NCBI RefSeq assembly: GCF_014656055.1
Contig: NZ_BNBR01000008.1
Location: forward strand, 243,110-307,109
DNA from: Streptomyces griseosporeus
Lineage (GTDB): Bacteria > Actinomycetota > Actinomycetes > Streptomycetales > Streptomycetaceae
Length of the DNA: 64,000 nucleotides
Direction of reading: 5' to 3'
This document shows positions 1-7,797 of this stretch, piece by piece. A program made the position numbers and the translations under genes. Every line of letters starts with the position of its first letter. Positions within the stretch are counted from its first letter, which is position 1. The notes under the pieces were generated by a model. That model had not been told where the DNA came from, searched no databases, and saw nothing but the letters and a program-made list of their open reading frames with translations.

Positions 1-2188
1 CCCCGGCTAGTTCGTGCCGGGTGGTGAGAGTGCTCGGGTGGAATTCGCCGAGAAGGTCACGCCGGTGCGCGAGGACGACCTCATACTCGCCGCCAGCCTG
101 CTCCACCTCCCCCAGGTCATACAGCACCACGGCGAGGTTGTGCCGGGTGGTGAGAGTGCTCGGGTGGAATTCGCCGAGAAGGTCACGCCGGTGCGCGAGG
201 ACGACCTCATACTCGCCGCGAGCCTGCTCCACCTCCCCCAGGTCATGCAGCACCCCGGCGAGGTTGTGCCGGGTGGTGAGAGTGCTCGGGTGGAATTCGC
301 CGAGAAGGTCACGCTCGTGGGCGAGGACGGCCTCAAGTTCGCCGCGAGCCTGCTCCACCTCCCCCAGGTCATGCAGCGCTCTGGCTAGTTCGTGCCGGGT
401 GGTGAGAGTGTCCGGGTGGGTCTCGCCGAGAGTGTCACGCCGGTGCGCGAGGATGGCCTCAAACTCGCCGCGAGCCTGCTCCATCTCCCCCAGGTCATGC
501 AGCACCCTGGCTAGTTCGTGCCGGGCGGTGAGAGTGCTCGGGTGGAATTCGCCGAGAAGGTCACGCCGGTGCGCGAGGACGACCTCATACTCGCCGCCAG
601 CCTGCTCCACCTCCCCCAGGTCATGCAGCGCCCTGGCGAGGTTGTGCCGGGTGGTGAGAGTGTCCGGGTGGGTCTCGCCGAGAGTGTCACGCCGGTGCGC
701 GAGGATGGCCTCAAACTCGCCGCGAGCCTGCTCCACCTCCCCCAGGTCATGCAGCGCCCTGGCGAGGTCATGCCGGGTGGTGAGAGTGTGCGGGTGGGTC
801 TCGCCGAGGACGTCACGCTCGTGGGCGAGGATGGCCTCACACTCCCGGCGAGCCTGCCTGTACAGGCCTTTTACCAACAGGTGGCGCGCTGCAAGATGCG
901 CCGCTGCGGCTGCCGCGCCTGCGGTCGCCTGATCCGGCGGTTCGCCCGTCGTAGCGCGGTGGAAGAGATCCAGAGCATGAGGCTGCAAGAGGTCCCAGTG
1001 CTCCCAGTAGTCCGGCTCCTCTGGTATCCCCGTCTCCTGGGCGAACGCCGCGCTGTACAGCGCTTGGACAGCAGTGCCGAGTGCCGCGGGATCGAGGCTT
1101 GCGTCCCGGACCAGCGGATGCACACGCAGCGTGGGCAGCGCATCGGAGCCGGTCACGGGCTCTAGGTCCACCAGACCCAGGCCGGCCAGGGCCGTGAGCA
1201 GGCTCCACATGCCGGGTCCGTCGAGCTGCGCCAGCTCTCCGGCGCCGGCCAGCGTGCGCGGGGTCAGGAGCAGCGTGTACGGCAGCGGGGCGTCCGCAAA
1301 CGCGGTAATCAGCCGCAGCAGGGGCCGAGCCAGGGACTGGCCGCGCTGATCGAGCAGCTTCAGGGACATGGCCCAGGTCTGGGTAATGACGTTGCCCCGG
1401 TCCACGTGCTCCAGGCCTCGGTCCAGCGAGGCCTGGTAGGAGCGGAAGTCCACTGGCGTATCCGACCCACGGTAGGGGGCCGGCACGTCGTTGGCGTCGG
1501 CGAGGTAGGCGCCGGCCAGGCGCAGGGCCAGGGGAAGACCACCGAGCCGTCGCGCCAGGCGCCGGGCGTCCTCCAGGGATCCAGCCGTTTGGCCCGCGTG
1601 GTCGCGTAGGATCTGCGCGGCGTCCGTAAGGTCGTCGCCGGTCAGGGGGTGCACTGTGTGCGGGGCGCATACGCCGCCCCAGGTCCCTGGAGTGCTGTCG
1701 CGGGTGGTGACCAGGACGTTGCCGCGGCCAGCAGGAGGCAGCCGGATCCAGCCGGTGCCCTCGCTCAGCTTCCCCGGACCGTCCAGCAGCGCCGGGTCGT
1801 CGGCGTTGTCCACCACCAGCAGCCACGGCCGCTCGCACTGGGCCAGGCGCGACCACAGCACGTCGGCGGTGTCCCCAGCCCGCAACTCGTCCTCGGAGGC
1901 GCCTGCCTGCCGGGCCACGGCCCGCAGACCCGCCTCAAGACCAGTCGCTTGCCGTGCGTCAACCCACCACACCTGCTCGGCGCGGGCCAGCCTGCGGGCA
2001 GCCAGCTCCAGGGCGACTGTGGTCTTCCCCGAGCCCCCCAACCCGCACAGCACCTGCACCAGCCGGATCCCAGGAAGGGACAGGCCAGCCTCCACTCGCC
2101 CCAACAGTGCATCGCGGCCCCGCAAAGGACGCTTCGGATCCCGCAGACCCAGCGGCGGCGCCACTGTGACCGGGACAGGGTCGGACAT
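1..2188 (-). CDS. STAND ATPase, NB-ARC plus TPR repeats (partial, runs off left edge)
   Basis: A signal-transduction ATPase of the NB-ARC/TPR (STAND) class, probably an oligomerising sensor or switch. At least 729 codons are visible from an ATG at 2188, with no stop before base 1. Visible motifs: Walker A GLGGSGKTT (residues 49-57), Walker B LLVVDNADD (about 123-131), a sensor-like LVTTRDS, GGLPLAL, and a VHPLV motif like the MHD motif. From about residue 430 the protein is made of 42-residue TPR units resembling LGEVEQARGEYEVVLAHRRD and HPSTLTTRHNLA, coded by near-identical 126-bp DNA repeats. No effector domain is visible N-terminal to the ATPase. In-frame codons just upstream (2189-2260) read like the glycine-rich leader seen in such proteins, but I see no ATG, GTG or TTG there, so the start is uncertain. 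Class assignment is firm; the ligand and biological role are not known. Confidence 0.85.
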   Translation of the reverse strand, partial: MSDPVPVTVAPPLGLRDPKRPLRGRDALLGRVEAGLSLPGIRLVQVLCGLGGSGKTTVALELAARRLARAEQVWWVDARQATGLEAGLRAVARQAGASEDELRAGDTADVLWSRLAQCERPWLLVVDNADDPALLDGPGKLSEGTGWIRLPPAGRGNVLVTTRDSTPGTWGGVCAPHTVHPLTGDDLTDAAQILRDHAGQTAGSLEDARRLARRLGGLPLALRLAGAYLADANDVPAPYRGSDTPVDFRSYQASLDRGLEHVDRGNVITQTWAMSLKLLDQRGQSLARPLLRLITAFADAPLPYTLLLTPRTLAGAGELAQLDGPGMWSLLTALAGLGLVDLEPVTGSDALPTLRVHPLVRDASLDPAALGTAVQALYSAAFAQETGIPEEPDYWEHWDLLQPHALDLFHRATTGEPPDQATAGAAAAAAHLAARHLLVKGLYRQARRECEAILAHERDVLGETHPHTLTTRHDLARALHDLGEVEQARGEFEAILAHRRDTLGETHPDTLTTRHNLARALHDLGEVEQAGGEYEVVLAHRRDLLGEFHPSTLTARHELARVLHDLGEMEQARGEFEAILAHRRDTLGETHPDTLTTRHELARALHDLGEVEQARGELEAVLAHERDLLGEFHPSTLTTRHNLAGVLHDLGEVEQARGEYEVVLAHRRDLLGEFHPSTLTTRHNLAVVLYDLGEVEQAGGEYEVVLAHRRDLLGEFHPSTLTTRHELAG
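14..890. repeat. Seven 126-bp tandem repeats coding TPR units
   Basis: The unit begins with gtgccgggtggtgagagtg (top strand) at 14, 140, 266, 392, 518, 644 and 770, an exact 126-bp period equal to 42 codons. Copies differ at few positions, and variants such as tgctcgggtggaattcgcc and tgtccgggtgggtctcgcc alternate. They lie inside the C-terminal half of the STAND gene, and the array continues past base 1. Confidence 0.95.
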
Positions 2189-2298
2189 AGCTCCGGCAGC
2201 ACCGAAGTAGACGTTGTCCGCCCGAAACTCGTGGGCGGCGAGTGATCCGTTGCGGGCCTGAACGCCCGGCTGGGGGGCGTCTGGTTCGCCGGGTCCGG

Positions 2299-2775
2299 TC
2301 AGGGCCGGCCCGTACCCGGCTGCTGAGGGTTTCCCAACCGCACCCCGTCGCGGACGTTGGCCATACCGGCCGCGAAGGAACCTCCCTCCGCCTTCACCGA
2401 CAGATCACCCCCGACAGCCAGACCATAGGCCCCGGCCACCACACTGCCCGCGGATCGTGCCGCCTCCTGCACGGCAGACACCGCCTGCTCCAGATCCTGC
2501 GCGAAGCCTGAGTCCTCTTCCGCGGCCCGGGAGACTGCGGCCTCGACACGTTGCCGGGTCAGAGAACTCGGCTCATCCTGGCCAGCTGCCGCCTCGGCCT
2601 CCAGCCGCTCCAGCTCCGGATCATTGCCCAGACGACGGGCCACCACGCCATGGACACGGTCCATCGCTCCGTCGAGAGCCAAATCGACCTCGGCATCCGC
2701 CCGCCCCGCCACCCGGCGCGCCTTACGCACCGCCCACGCGAACACATAACCGACTGCGATCTCAACACCCGTCAT
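2299..2775 (-). CDS. Small partner protein encoded upstream of the STAND gene, function unknown
   Basis: A 158-residue protein starting at ATG 2775, chosen because AAAGGGGG lies just upstream. The N-terminus MTGVEIAVGYVFAWAVRKAR is a hydrophobic or amphipathic segment followed by basic residues. The middle is charged and helical, with acidic and alanine-rich stretches. The C-terminus has a glycine-rich pattern (AVGGDLSVKAEGGSFAAG and VRLGNPQQPG). From memory, proteins with this start motif sit next to NB-ARC/TPR genes in other Streptomyces, so it may regulate or act as effector for the STAND protein; this is inference. It ends about 110 bases before the STAND start, in the same direction. The reading frame stays open upstream to an ATG at 2943, which would add 56 residues, but that start lacks a good ribosome-binding site. 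No catalytic motif is visible. Confidence 0.7.
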   Translation of the reverse strand: MTGVEIAVGYVFAWAVRKARRVAGRADAEVDLALDGAMDRVHGVVARRLGNDPELERLEAEAAAGQDEPSSLTRQRVEAAVSRAAEEDSGFAQDLEQAVSAVQEAARSAGSVVAGAYGLAVGGDLSVKAEGGSFAAGMANVRDGVRLGNPQQPGTGRP

Positions 2776-2943
2776 ACCGCCCCCTTTGCATACAGCGAGC
2801 GTAGCGAGACTCTGGCCGCCGAAGGCACCAAACTCGTCATCTGAACCCCTGGTGGCGTGAGGCACGACGGTTTTCAAGACCGATCGGATCTCCTCGGCCA
2901 AGCGCGGCTTGACCTGCGCGAGCGTCGCCACATCGGGCGCCAT

Positions 2944-3153
2944 CTACGCCAGGCGGGCCAGAGGACCGCCCTGGACAACCTCTCCCACATGACCCCGGAG
3001 CTGTCGGACTTCCTGGGGGTCGGGGACGGCGATGTCCCACCCGGTGGGGTGGATGCGTACGCACTGCCCGTTACCCGGCGGCAGCTTCACACTCACCCAG
3101 CCCGGCCACCCCGCGCACCGCAGCGCCTTAAGAGTTCGCCGCCCCTCCCCCAC
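2944..3153 (-). CDS. Possible small hypothetical protein (weak)
   Basis: A candidate 69-residue frame from a GTG at 3153 to a TAG at 2944, which directly abuts an ATG at 2943 of the extended downstream frame. Its translation contains a protein-like stretch (WVSVKLPPGNGQCVRIHPTG) with mixed composition rather than the arginine/proline runs typical of antisense frames. I do not recognise a family. Only a weak AGGA precedes the GTG, so it could be a remnant. The whole stretch 2776-3177 has no better gene on either strand. Confidence 0.25.
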   Translation of the reverse strand: MGEGRRTLKALRCAGWPGWVSVKLPPGNGQCVRIHPTGWDIAVPDPQEVRQLRGHVGEVVQGGPLARLA

Positions 3154-3177
3154 GGATCCTGAGAAGGAGTCTTTGCC

Positions 3178-3366
3178 TTGGCTGCTCCCAAGATGCTCAA
3201 GCTCCCCGAAGTACTCGAAGAGATCGGCATGAGCCGCGCCGCCTTCTACCGGATGCGCGCCCGTGGCCAAGCACCCAAGCTCCGCAAACTCCCCAACGGT
3301 CAGCTCCGCATCAGCCGCGCCGACCTGGACGCCTGGTGGGAGAGCTGCACCGAGCACGCCGCCTAA
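3178..3366 (+). CDS. xis: Excisionase / helix-turn-helix DNA-binding protein (Xis-like)
   Basis: A 62-residue MerR/AlpA-like winged-helix protein. Key parts are KLPEVLEEIGMSRAAFYRM, a helix-turn-helix, and LRISRADLDAWWES, the usual end of an excisionase domain. Such proteins bend att DNA and direct the integrase towards excision in actinomycete integrative elements; some also regulate transfer genes. Translation starts at TTG 3178 with AAGGAG at 3164-3169. The gene lies 58 bases before the integrase start, the normal xis-int order of SLP1/pSAM2-type elements. It looks intact although the integrase beside it is broken. Confidence 0.8.
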   Translation: MAAPKMLKLPEVLEEIGMSRAAFYRMRARGQAPKLRKLPNGQLRISRADLDAWWESCTEHAA

Positions 3367-3381
3367 CCTGCACCGCCCATC

Positions 3382-3405
3382 GGGCCCGCTCGCCAGGGCG
3401 GGCCC
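3382..3405 (+). terminator. Hairpin between xis and int
   Basis: Arms gggcccgc (3382-3389) and gcgggccc (3398-3405) form an 8-bp perfect GC stem with an 8-base loop, followed by ttt. It lies between xis and int and could act as an attenuator lowering integrase expression. Confidence 0.6.
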
Positions 3406-3424
3406 TTTCGCTGCATGGAGAGCA

Positions 3425-4794
3425 ATGCCCCTCACCTATGACGTTCGCGTCTACAGCATCGAGATCCGCCGAGACCGCCCGAAGCCCAATCGCGTCCGCT
3501 GGCTCGTCGGCCCTCAGAAGCACTCCAAGAGTTACACCGTCAAAGCGCAGGCAGACGGCCGCCGATCCGAGCTGATGACCGCTCTTCGCAAGGGCGAGCA
3601 GTTCGACGTGGAGACGGGCCTGCCCGCCTCGGAACTCCGCCCGCTGAACGGTTCCGTGACTTGGTACGAGCACACCCGGGCATATGTGGACGGCAGATGG
3701 GACCGCCTCCCGGCCAAGTCTCGCCGCAACGACGCTGACGCCCTGGCCACCCTGACGCCGGCACTAGTGAAGACCGCGGCCGGACGCCCAGCGCCCAGAG
3801 CGCTCCGCAGGGCTCTGTACGGCTGGGCGTACAACAAGAGCCGTTGGGACCAAGAGCCTCCCACCGAAGTGGCTGAGGCTCTTCGATGGGTGGAGAAGAA
3901 CTCGGTGGCCATCTCAGCGCTTGAAGACCCCACGACGCTCCGCACGGCTTTGGACGCCCTGTCGACGCTGCTCGACGGCTCCCCGGCGGTGGAGCGTACC
4001 GCCCGTCGCAAGCGAGCCTGCCTGAGCGACGTTCTCGGACTCGCGGTCGAACGGCGGTACTTCACCATCCCCGTGAACCCCCTGACCACAGTGAAGTGGA
4101 CGGCCCCAAGTCCACGGAGGAAGTCGACCCGGCGAGTGTCGCCAATCCGCGCCAGGTGCGGGAATTACTCGAAGCGGTACGCGCGCAGGGGGAGCGTGGG
4201 GCGCACCTCGAAGCCTTCTTCGGGTGCCTCTACTACGCCGCCATGCGCCCCGCAGAGGCCGTGGGCCTGAAGGCGTCACAGTGCCATCTGCCCAAGTGCG
4301 GGTGGGGCCACCTCACGCTTCGCGGCGGCTTAGTCCATGCCGGCCACGACTGGACAGACGACAACCGGGCCCACCAAGAGCGCCACCTAAAGGCCCGGGC
4401 CGCCCGGGACTCGCGAGTCGTGCCGATCCCGCCGCACTTCGTCGCCATGCTCCGGTGGCACATCGAGCGATTCGGCGCGGCACCGGATGGGCGCCTGTTC
4501 CGCACCAGTCGCGGCGGTGTGATTCAGGACACGGGATACGGAGAGGTTTGGGCGGAAGCCCGGAGCGCCGCCCTGTCCCCCTCCTAGGTGGCGTCCCCGC
4601 TTCCCCGCCGGTCGTATGACCTGCGATGCGCCGGGGTCTCCTTCTGGCTCTTCTCCGGGGTCGATCCCATGGAGGTAGCGCGTAGGGCCGGTCACTCCGT
4701 GGCTGTGCTCCTGCGGGTCTATGCGAAGGTTCTGGCACAGGCCCAGGACCGAGCGAACCGCCAGATTGAGGCTGGCCTGCGGGAATGGCACTGA
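3425..4794 (+). pseudogene. int: Tyrosine recombinase integrase, disrupted
   Basis: A site-specific tyrosine recombinase of the actinomycete integrative-element type, at full-length size (about 455 codons if repaired). The first frame from ATG 3425 covers the N-terminal SAM-like domain. Near 4108-4113 (ccccaag) the reading frame shifts by one missing base, and the sequence continues as KSTEEVDPASVANPRQVREL. The catalytic domain shows AAMRPAEAVGL with the first arginine, YDLRCAGVSFWLFSGV with the second arginine, and GHSVAVLLRVYAKVL with the tyrosine. An in-frame TAG at 4585-4587 separates the first-arginine part from the box with the second arginine and tyrosine. Two independent lesions argue for a decayed gene rather than one sequencing error. 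Its 3' end lies 176 bases from the tRNA-Tyr 3' end, as expected for the element's attachment-site end. Confidence 0.88.
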
Positions 4795-4919
4795 GGGAGC
4801 GCGTCCCCCGGGGGACGTCTGGGGGACACGCGCTGATCAGGATCGGGTCACACCTGAGATCAGGTGAGACAAGCTTTGCTTTTCGACCATCGTTCGAATC
4901 TGCGTGTTCGAATACGAAG

Positions 4920-4961
4920 AAACCCCCTCCGCTCTGCTTTACAGCAGGTCGGAGGGGGTTT
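4920..4961 (-). terminator. Strong hairpin downstream of tRNA-Tyr
   Basis: Arms aaaccccctccg (4920-4931) and cggagggggttt (4950-4961) make a perfect 12-bp stem. The 18-base loop can form a small inner ctgc/gcag stem. It lies 9 bases beyond the tRNA 3' end and has T-rich flanks on both sides, so it should terminate the tRNA transcript and may also stop transcription from int. Confidence 0.85.
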
Positions 4962-4970
4962 CCCTCAGCG

Positions 4971-5052
4971 TGGCGGCGCCAGGATTCGAACCTGGGAAGG
5001 CTGAGCCGGCAGATTTACAGTCTGCTCCCTTTGGCCGCTCGGGCACACCGCC
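4971..5052 (-). tRNA. tRNA-Tyr (GTA)
   Basis: An 82-base class II tRNA. The acceptor stem pairs GGCGGTG (5052-5046) with CGCCGCC, with discriminator A and no encoded CCA. The anticodon loop reads actGTAaat, giving tyrosine. A long variable arm follows, and the T arm contains GGTTCGAATCC. It is intact although the disrupted integrase lies at its 3' side. tRNA-Tyr is the integration site of SLP1 in S. coelicolor (established), so its 3' part is the likely attachment core. Confidence 0.95.
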
Positions 5053-5275
5053 GGGTTGTGCTGCCTCGAACCGCTTTTCGGCGGTGCTCCGTGGCAACGA
5101 CGTAAACAATACCCGATGGACAGGGGTGCTTCGCCACCCCATTGATCTCCACCTGGCGAGAGGCGGGTGGCTAGGCTTGTCCGGATGGGGCCCGGGACCT
5201 ACGCCGGGCTCGGCGGCAGCCCCCACGGACGCCGACACCCACCCGATCCGCACCCGATACAAGGAGCCACAGGAC
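5053..5275. other. Intergenic region between tRNA-Tyr and yajQ
   Basis: About 220 bases holding the promoters of the leftward tRNA and the rightward yajQ gene. I see no confident -10/-35 pair or repeat. aaggag at 5261-5266 is the yajQ ribosome-binding site. Confidence 0.4.
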
Positions 5276-5764
5276 ATGGCCGACTCCAGTTTCGACATCG
5301 TCTCGAAGGTCGAGCGGCAGGAGGTCGACAACGCCCTCAACCAGGCCGGCAAGGAGATCTCCCAGCGCTACGACTTCAAGGGCGTGGGTGCCTCGATCTC
5401 CTGGTCCGGGGAGAAGATCCTGATGGAGGCGAACTCCGAGGACCGGGTGAAGGCTGTCCTCGACGTCTTCCAGTCCAAGCTGATCAAGCGCGGGATCTCC
5501 CTGAAGGCGCTGGACGCGGGTGAGCCGCAGCTGTCCGGCAAGGAGTACAAGATCTTCGCCACGATCAAGGAGGGCATCTCCCAGGAGAACGCCAAGAAGG
5601 TGGCGAAGATCATTCGCGACGAGGGCCCCAAGGGTGTGAAGGCGCAGGTGCAGGGCGAGGAGCTGCGGGTCAGCTCCAAGAGCCGCGACGACCTGCAGGC
5701 CGTCATCGCCCTGCTGAAGGGCCAGGACTTCGACTTCGCGATGCAGTTCGTGAACTACCGCTGA
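5276..5764 (+). CDS. yajQ: YajQ family nucleotide-binding protein
   Basis: A 162-residue cytosolic protein of the YajQ/UPF0234 family, full length for the family. It begins MADSSFDIVSKVERQEVDNA and contains RYDFKG and the conserved C-terminal QDFDFAMQFVNYR. The family has two ferredoxin-like halves; members bind nucleotides, and in some bacteria (Xanthomonas) YajQ homologues bind cyclic di-GMP. The role in actinobacteria is not settled. The start at ATG 5276 follows AAGGAG; an open frame further upstream crosses the tRNA and is not coding. It is monocistronic, with a strong terminator 25 bases downstream, and its position beside tRNA-Tyr matches S. coelicolor. Confidence 0.92.
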   Translation: MADSSFDIVSKVERQEVDNALNQAGKEISQRYDFKGVGASISWSGEKILMEANSEDRVKAVLDVFQSKLIKRGISLKALDAGEPQLSGKEYKIFATIKEGISQENAKKVAKIIRDEGPKGVKAQVQGEELRVSSKSRDDLQAVIALLKGQDFDFAMQFVNYR

Positions 5765-5788
5765 CGACGACCACCGGTGCGTCCGGGT

Positions 5789-5832
5789 ACGGGAGGGGCG
5801 GGCACCCGAGTGCGGGCGCCCGCCCCTCCCGT
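5789..5832. terminator. Bidirectional terminator between yajQ and the GlsB-like gene
   Basis: Arms acgggaggggcgggc (5789-5803) and gcccgcccctcccgt (5818-5832) form a perfect 15-bp stem with a 14-base loop between convergent genes. Confidence 0.85.
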
Positions 5833-5917
5833 CTGCTGGTCGGGGACGGGTGTGGCGGAAAGGGACGGGTCTGGCGGTCGCGAACGGCCCGACGCGCTCC
5901 GGGACGGCCGGGGGCGG

Positions 5918-6184
5918 TCAGTCGCGGGAGTTGCCGAACAGGATGCGGTAGGCGATCAGGAGCACCAGTGAGCCGCCGATCGCCGCGGCCCAGGTGGCGC
6001 CGTCGTAGAAGTCCTTGCTGATCGGGTGGTCCAGCCAGCGCGCCGAGATCCAGCCGCCGATGAACGCGCCCGCGATGCCGATGACCGTCGTGCCGACGAA
6101 GCCGCCAGGGTCGCGTCCCGGCAGCAGGAACTTGGCGATGGCTCCGGCCAGCAGGCCGAGGATGATCCAGCTGATGACGCCCAT
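5918..6184 (-). CDS. GlsB/YeaQ/YmgE family small membrane protein
   Basis: An 88-residue integral membrane protein with three hydrophobic helices: ISWIILGLLAGAIAKFLLPG near the start, TTVIGIAGAFIGGWI in the middle, and AAIGGSLVLLIAYRILFG at the end. The glycine-rich pattern and the PGRDPGGF loop are typical of the transglycosylase-associated (GlsB/YeaQ) family, usually linked to general stress response. The molecular activity of the family is not established, and no lytic domain is present. It ends convergent with yajQ and starts about 160 bases from the divergent permease gene. Confidence 0.85.
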   Translation of the reverse strand: MGVISWIILGLLAGAIAKFLLPGRDPGGFVGTTVIGIAGAFIGGWISARWLDHPISKDFYDGATWAAAIGGSLVLLIAYRILFGNSRD

Positions 6185-6343
6185 GCCGTGAACCTGCCCC
6201 TCCGCGCTGTGCGGGCGCTGTCCCGGCGCCGTGATCCGGCTCTCGGTGACCTGTGCCTCTACCGCGCGTGCGTTCGTGCTCTGTTGGCCGGGAAGACGTC
6301 ACCGCAGCACCCGCCGGTTCCGGCGATCAGTAGGGTGCGTGCC

Positions 6344-7612
6344 ATGACACAGCCCGGACCTGCCGCTGAGCTGCGGCGCACGCTCGGCGTCGGCGATGCC
6401 GTCGTCATCGGGCTCGGCTCCATGGTCGGCGCCGGTATCTTCGCCGCCCTCGGTCCCGCCGCGCGCGCCGCGGGCTCCGGGCTGCTGATCGGGCTCGCGG
6501 TCGCGGCCGTGGTCGCCTACTGCAACGCGATGTCCTCGGCACGGCTGGCCGCCCGCTACCCCGCCTCGGGCGGCACCTATGTGTACGGGCGTGAGCGTCT
6601 CGGGGAGTTCTGGGGGTATGCCGCGGGCTGGTCCTTCGTGGTGGGCAAGACGGCCTCCTGTGCTGCGATGGCGTTGACGGTGGGTACGTACGTCTGGCCG
6701 GCGCAGGCGCACGCGGTGGCGGTCGCGGCGGTGGTGGCGCTGACCGCGGTGAACTACGGCGGCATCCAGAAGTCCGCCTGGCTGACGAGGGCGATCGTGG
6801 CGGTCGTGCTGGCCGTCCTCGCCTGCGTGGTGGTCGTGTGTCTCACCTCCGGGGAGTCGGACGCGGGGCGGCTGGATGTCGGGGCGTCGGGCGGCGCGGG
6901 CGGCGTGCTGCAGGCGGCCGGCCTGCTGTTCTTCGCGTTCGCGGGGTACGCGCGCATCGCGACGCTCGGCGAGGAGGTGCGCGACCCCGCGCGCACCATT
7001 CCCCGGGCGATCCCGCTGGCGCTGGGCATCGCTCTGGCGGTCTACGTGTGCGTGGCGGTGGCTGTCCTTTCCGTGCTGGGGTCTCAAGGGCTCGGGGAGG
7101 CGGGCGCGCCGCTGGCGGAGGCGGTGCGGGCCGCGGGGGCGCCCGGGCTGGTGCCGGTGGTGCGGGCGGGGGCTGCGGTGGCCGCGCTCGGTTCGCTTCT
7201 CGCGCTGATTCTGGGGGTGTCCCGGACGACGCTGGCGATGGCCCGGGACCGGCATCTGCCCGGCCTGCTGGCCGTGGTGCACCCGCGGTTCAAGGTGCCG
7301 CACCGGGCGGAGCTGGCGGTGGGCGCGGTGGTCGCCGTGCTGGCCGCGACGGTGGACGTGCGCGGCGCCATCGGGTTCTCCTCCTTCGGTGTGCTCGCGT
7401 ACTACGCGGTCGCCAACGCCTCGGCGTGGACCCTCGACCCGGCGCCGGCGAAGCGGGTCGTCCCGGCGTTGGGCCTCATCGGGTGCGCGGTGCTGGCGTT
7501 CTCGCTGCCGATGACGTCGGTGGCGGTGGGTGCGGGGGTCCTGGCGGTGGGTGTCGGCGCGTACGGCGTGCGAGGGCTGCTGCGGCGGCGGGAGTTGCGC
7601 GGGCGGCGGTAG
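6344..7612 (+). CDS. APC-family amino-acid permease
   Basis: A 422-residue inner-membrane transporter of the amino acid-polyamine-organocation superfamily. The first helix carries the substrate-site pattern GLGSMVGAGIFAALGPAA. Later parts include YPASGGTYVYGRERLG, LLFFAFAGYARIATLGEEV (the sixth helix region, resembling cationic amino-acid transporters) and ARDRHLPG. About twelve hydrophobic segments are visible. The start at ATG 6344 follows an AGGG; the frame is open upstream but codes antisense to the neighbouring gene. Transport of an amino acid by proton symport is the family expectation, and the substrate cannot be read from the sequence. It converges on the yccF gene. Confidence 0.85.
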   Translation: MTQPGPAAELRRTLGVGDAVVIGLGSMVGAGIFAALGPAARAAGSGLLIGLAVAAVVAYCNAMSSARLAARYPASGGTYVYGRERLGEFWGYAAGWSFVVGKTASCAAMALTVGTYVWPAQAHAVAVAAVVALTAVNYGGIQKSAWLTRAIVAVVLAVLACVVVVCLTSGESDAGRLDVGASGGAGGVLQAAGLLFFAFAGYARIATLGEEVRDPARTIPRAIPLALGIALAVYVCVAVAVLSVLGSQGLGEAGAPLAEAVRAAGAPGLVPVVRAGAAVAALGSLLALILGVSRTTLAMARDRHLPGLLAVVHPRFKVPHRAELAVGAVVAVLAATVDVRGAIGFSSFGVLAYYAVANASAWTLDPAPAKRVVPALGLIGCAVLAFSLPMTSVAVGAGVLAVGVGAYGVRGLLRRRELRGRR

Positions 7613-7749
7613 GGGGTCGGGCTCCCGTAGAGCGGCAGGCCGCACTCGGGGGTCGGGGGCATCCCGGTTGCCCGTCGCTTTTTGCTGTCGAGTGGTCGCT
7701 GTGTGTCATGCATCCATGATGCGGGGGGCCACTGACATCCGGGCCGGCC

Positions 7750-7776
7750 TGTGGACAACCGGGCCCTTGTGGACAA
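7750..7776. promoter_or_regulatory. Two DnaA-box-like sites, 18 bp apart
   Basis: tgtggacaa occurs at 7750-7758 and again at 7768-7776 in the same orientation. Its complement ttgtccaca matches the preferred Streptomyces DnaA box. The pair lies in the non-coding gap between the permease and yccF. No oriC genes are nearby, so a replication origin is not implied. Confidence 0.5.
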
Positions 7777-7797
7777 CGCCTCGGCCTTGTCGGCCTC

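Noticed and set aside
1..890. CRISPR or intergenic repeat array
   Set aside because: The 126-bp period is a multiple of three and codes TPR units in frame.
837..1856. Minus-strand 339-codon frame in the left region
   Set aside because: It is out of frame with the STAND protein; the STAND frame has Walker A/B and TPR motifs and is open through the whole region.
4892..4912. Second tRNA or T-arm fragment (gttcgaat twice)
   Set aside because: The two copies lack flanking stem pairing; at most arm-type sites for the integrase.
4904..5275. N-terminal extension of YajQ
   Set aside because: The open frame crosses tRNA-Tyr and the start at 5276 has a ribosome-binding site and the family N-terminus.
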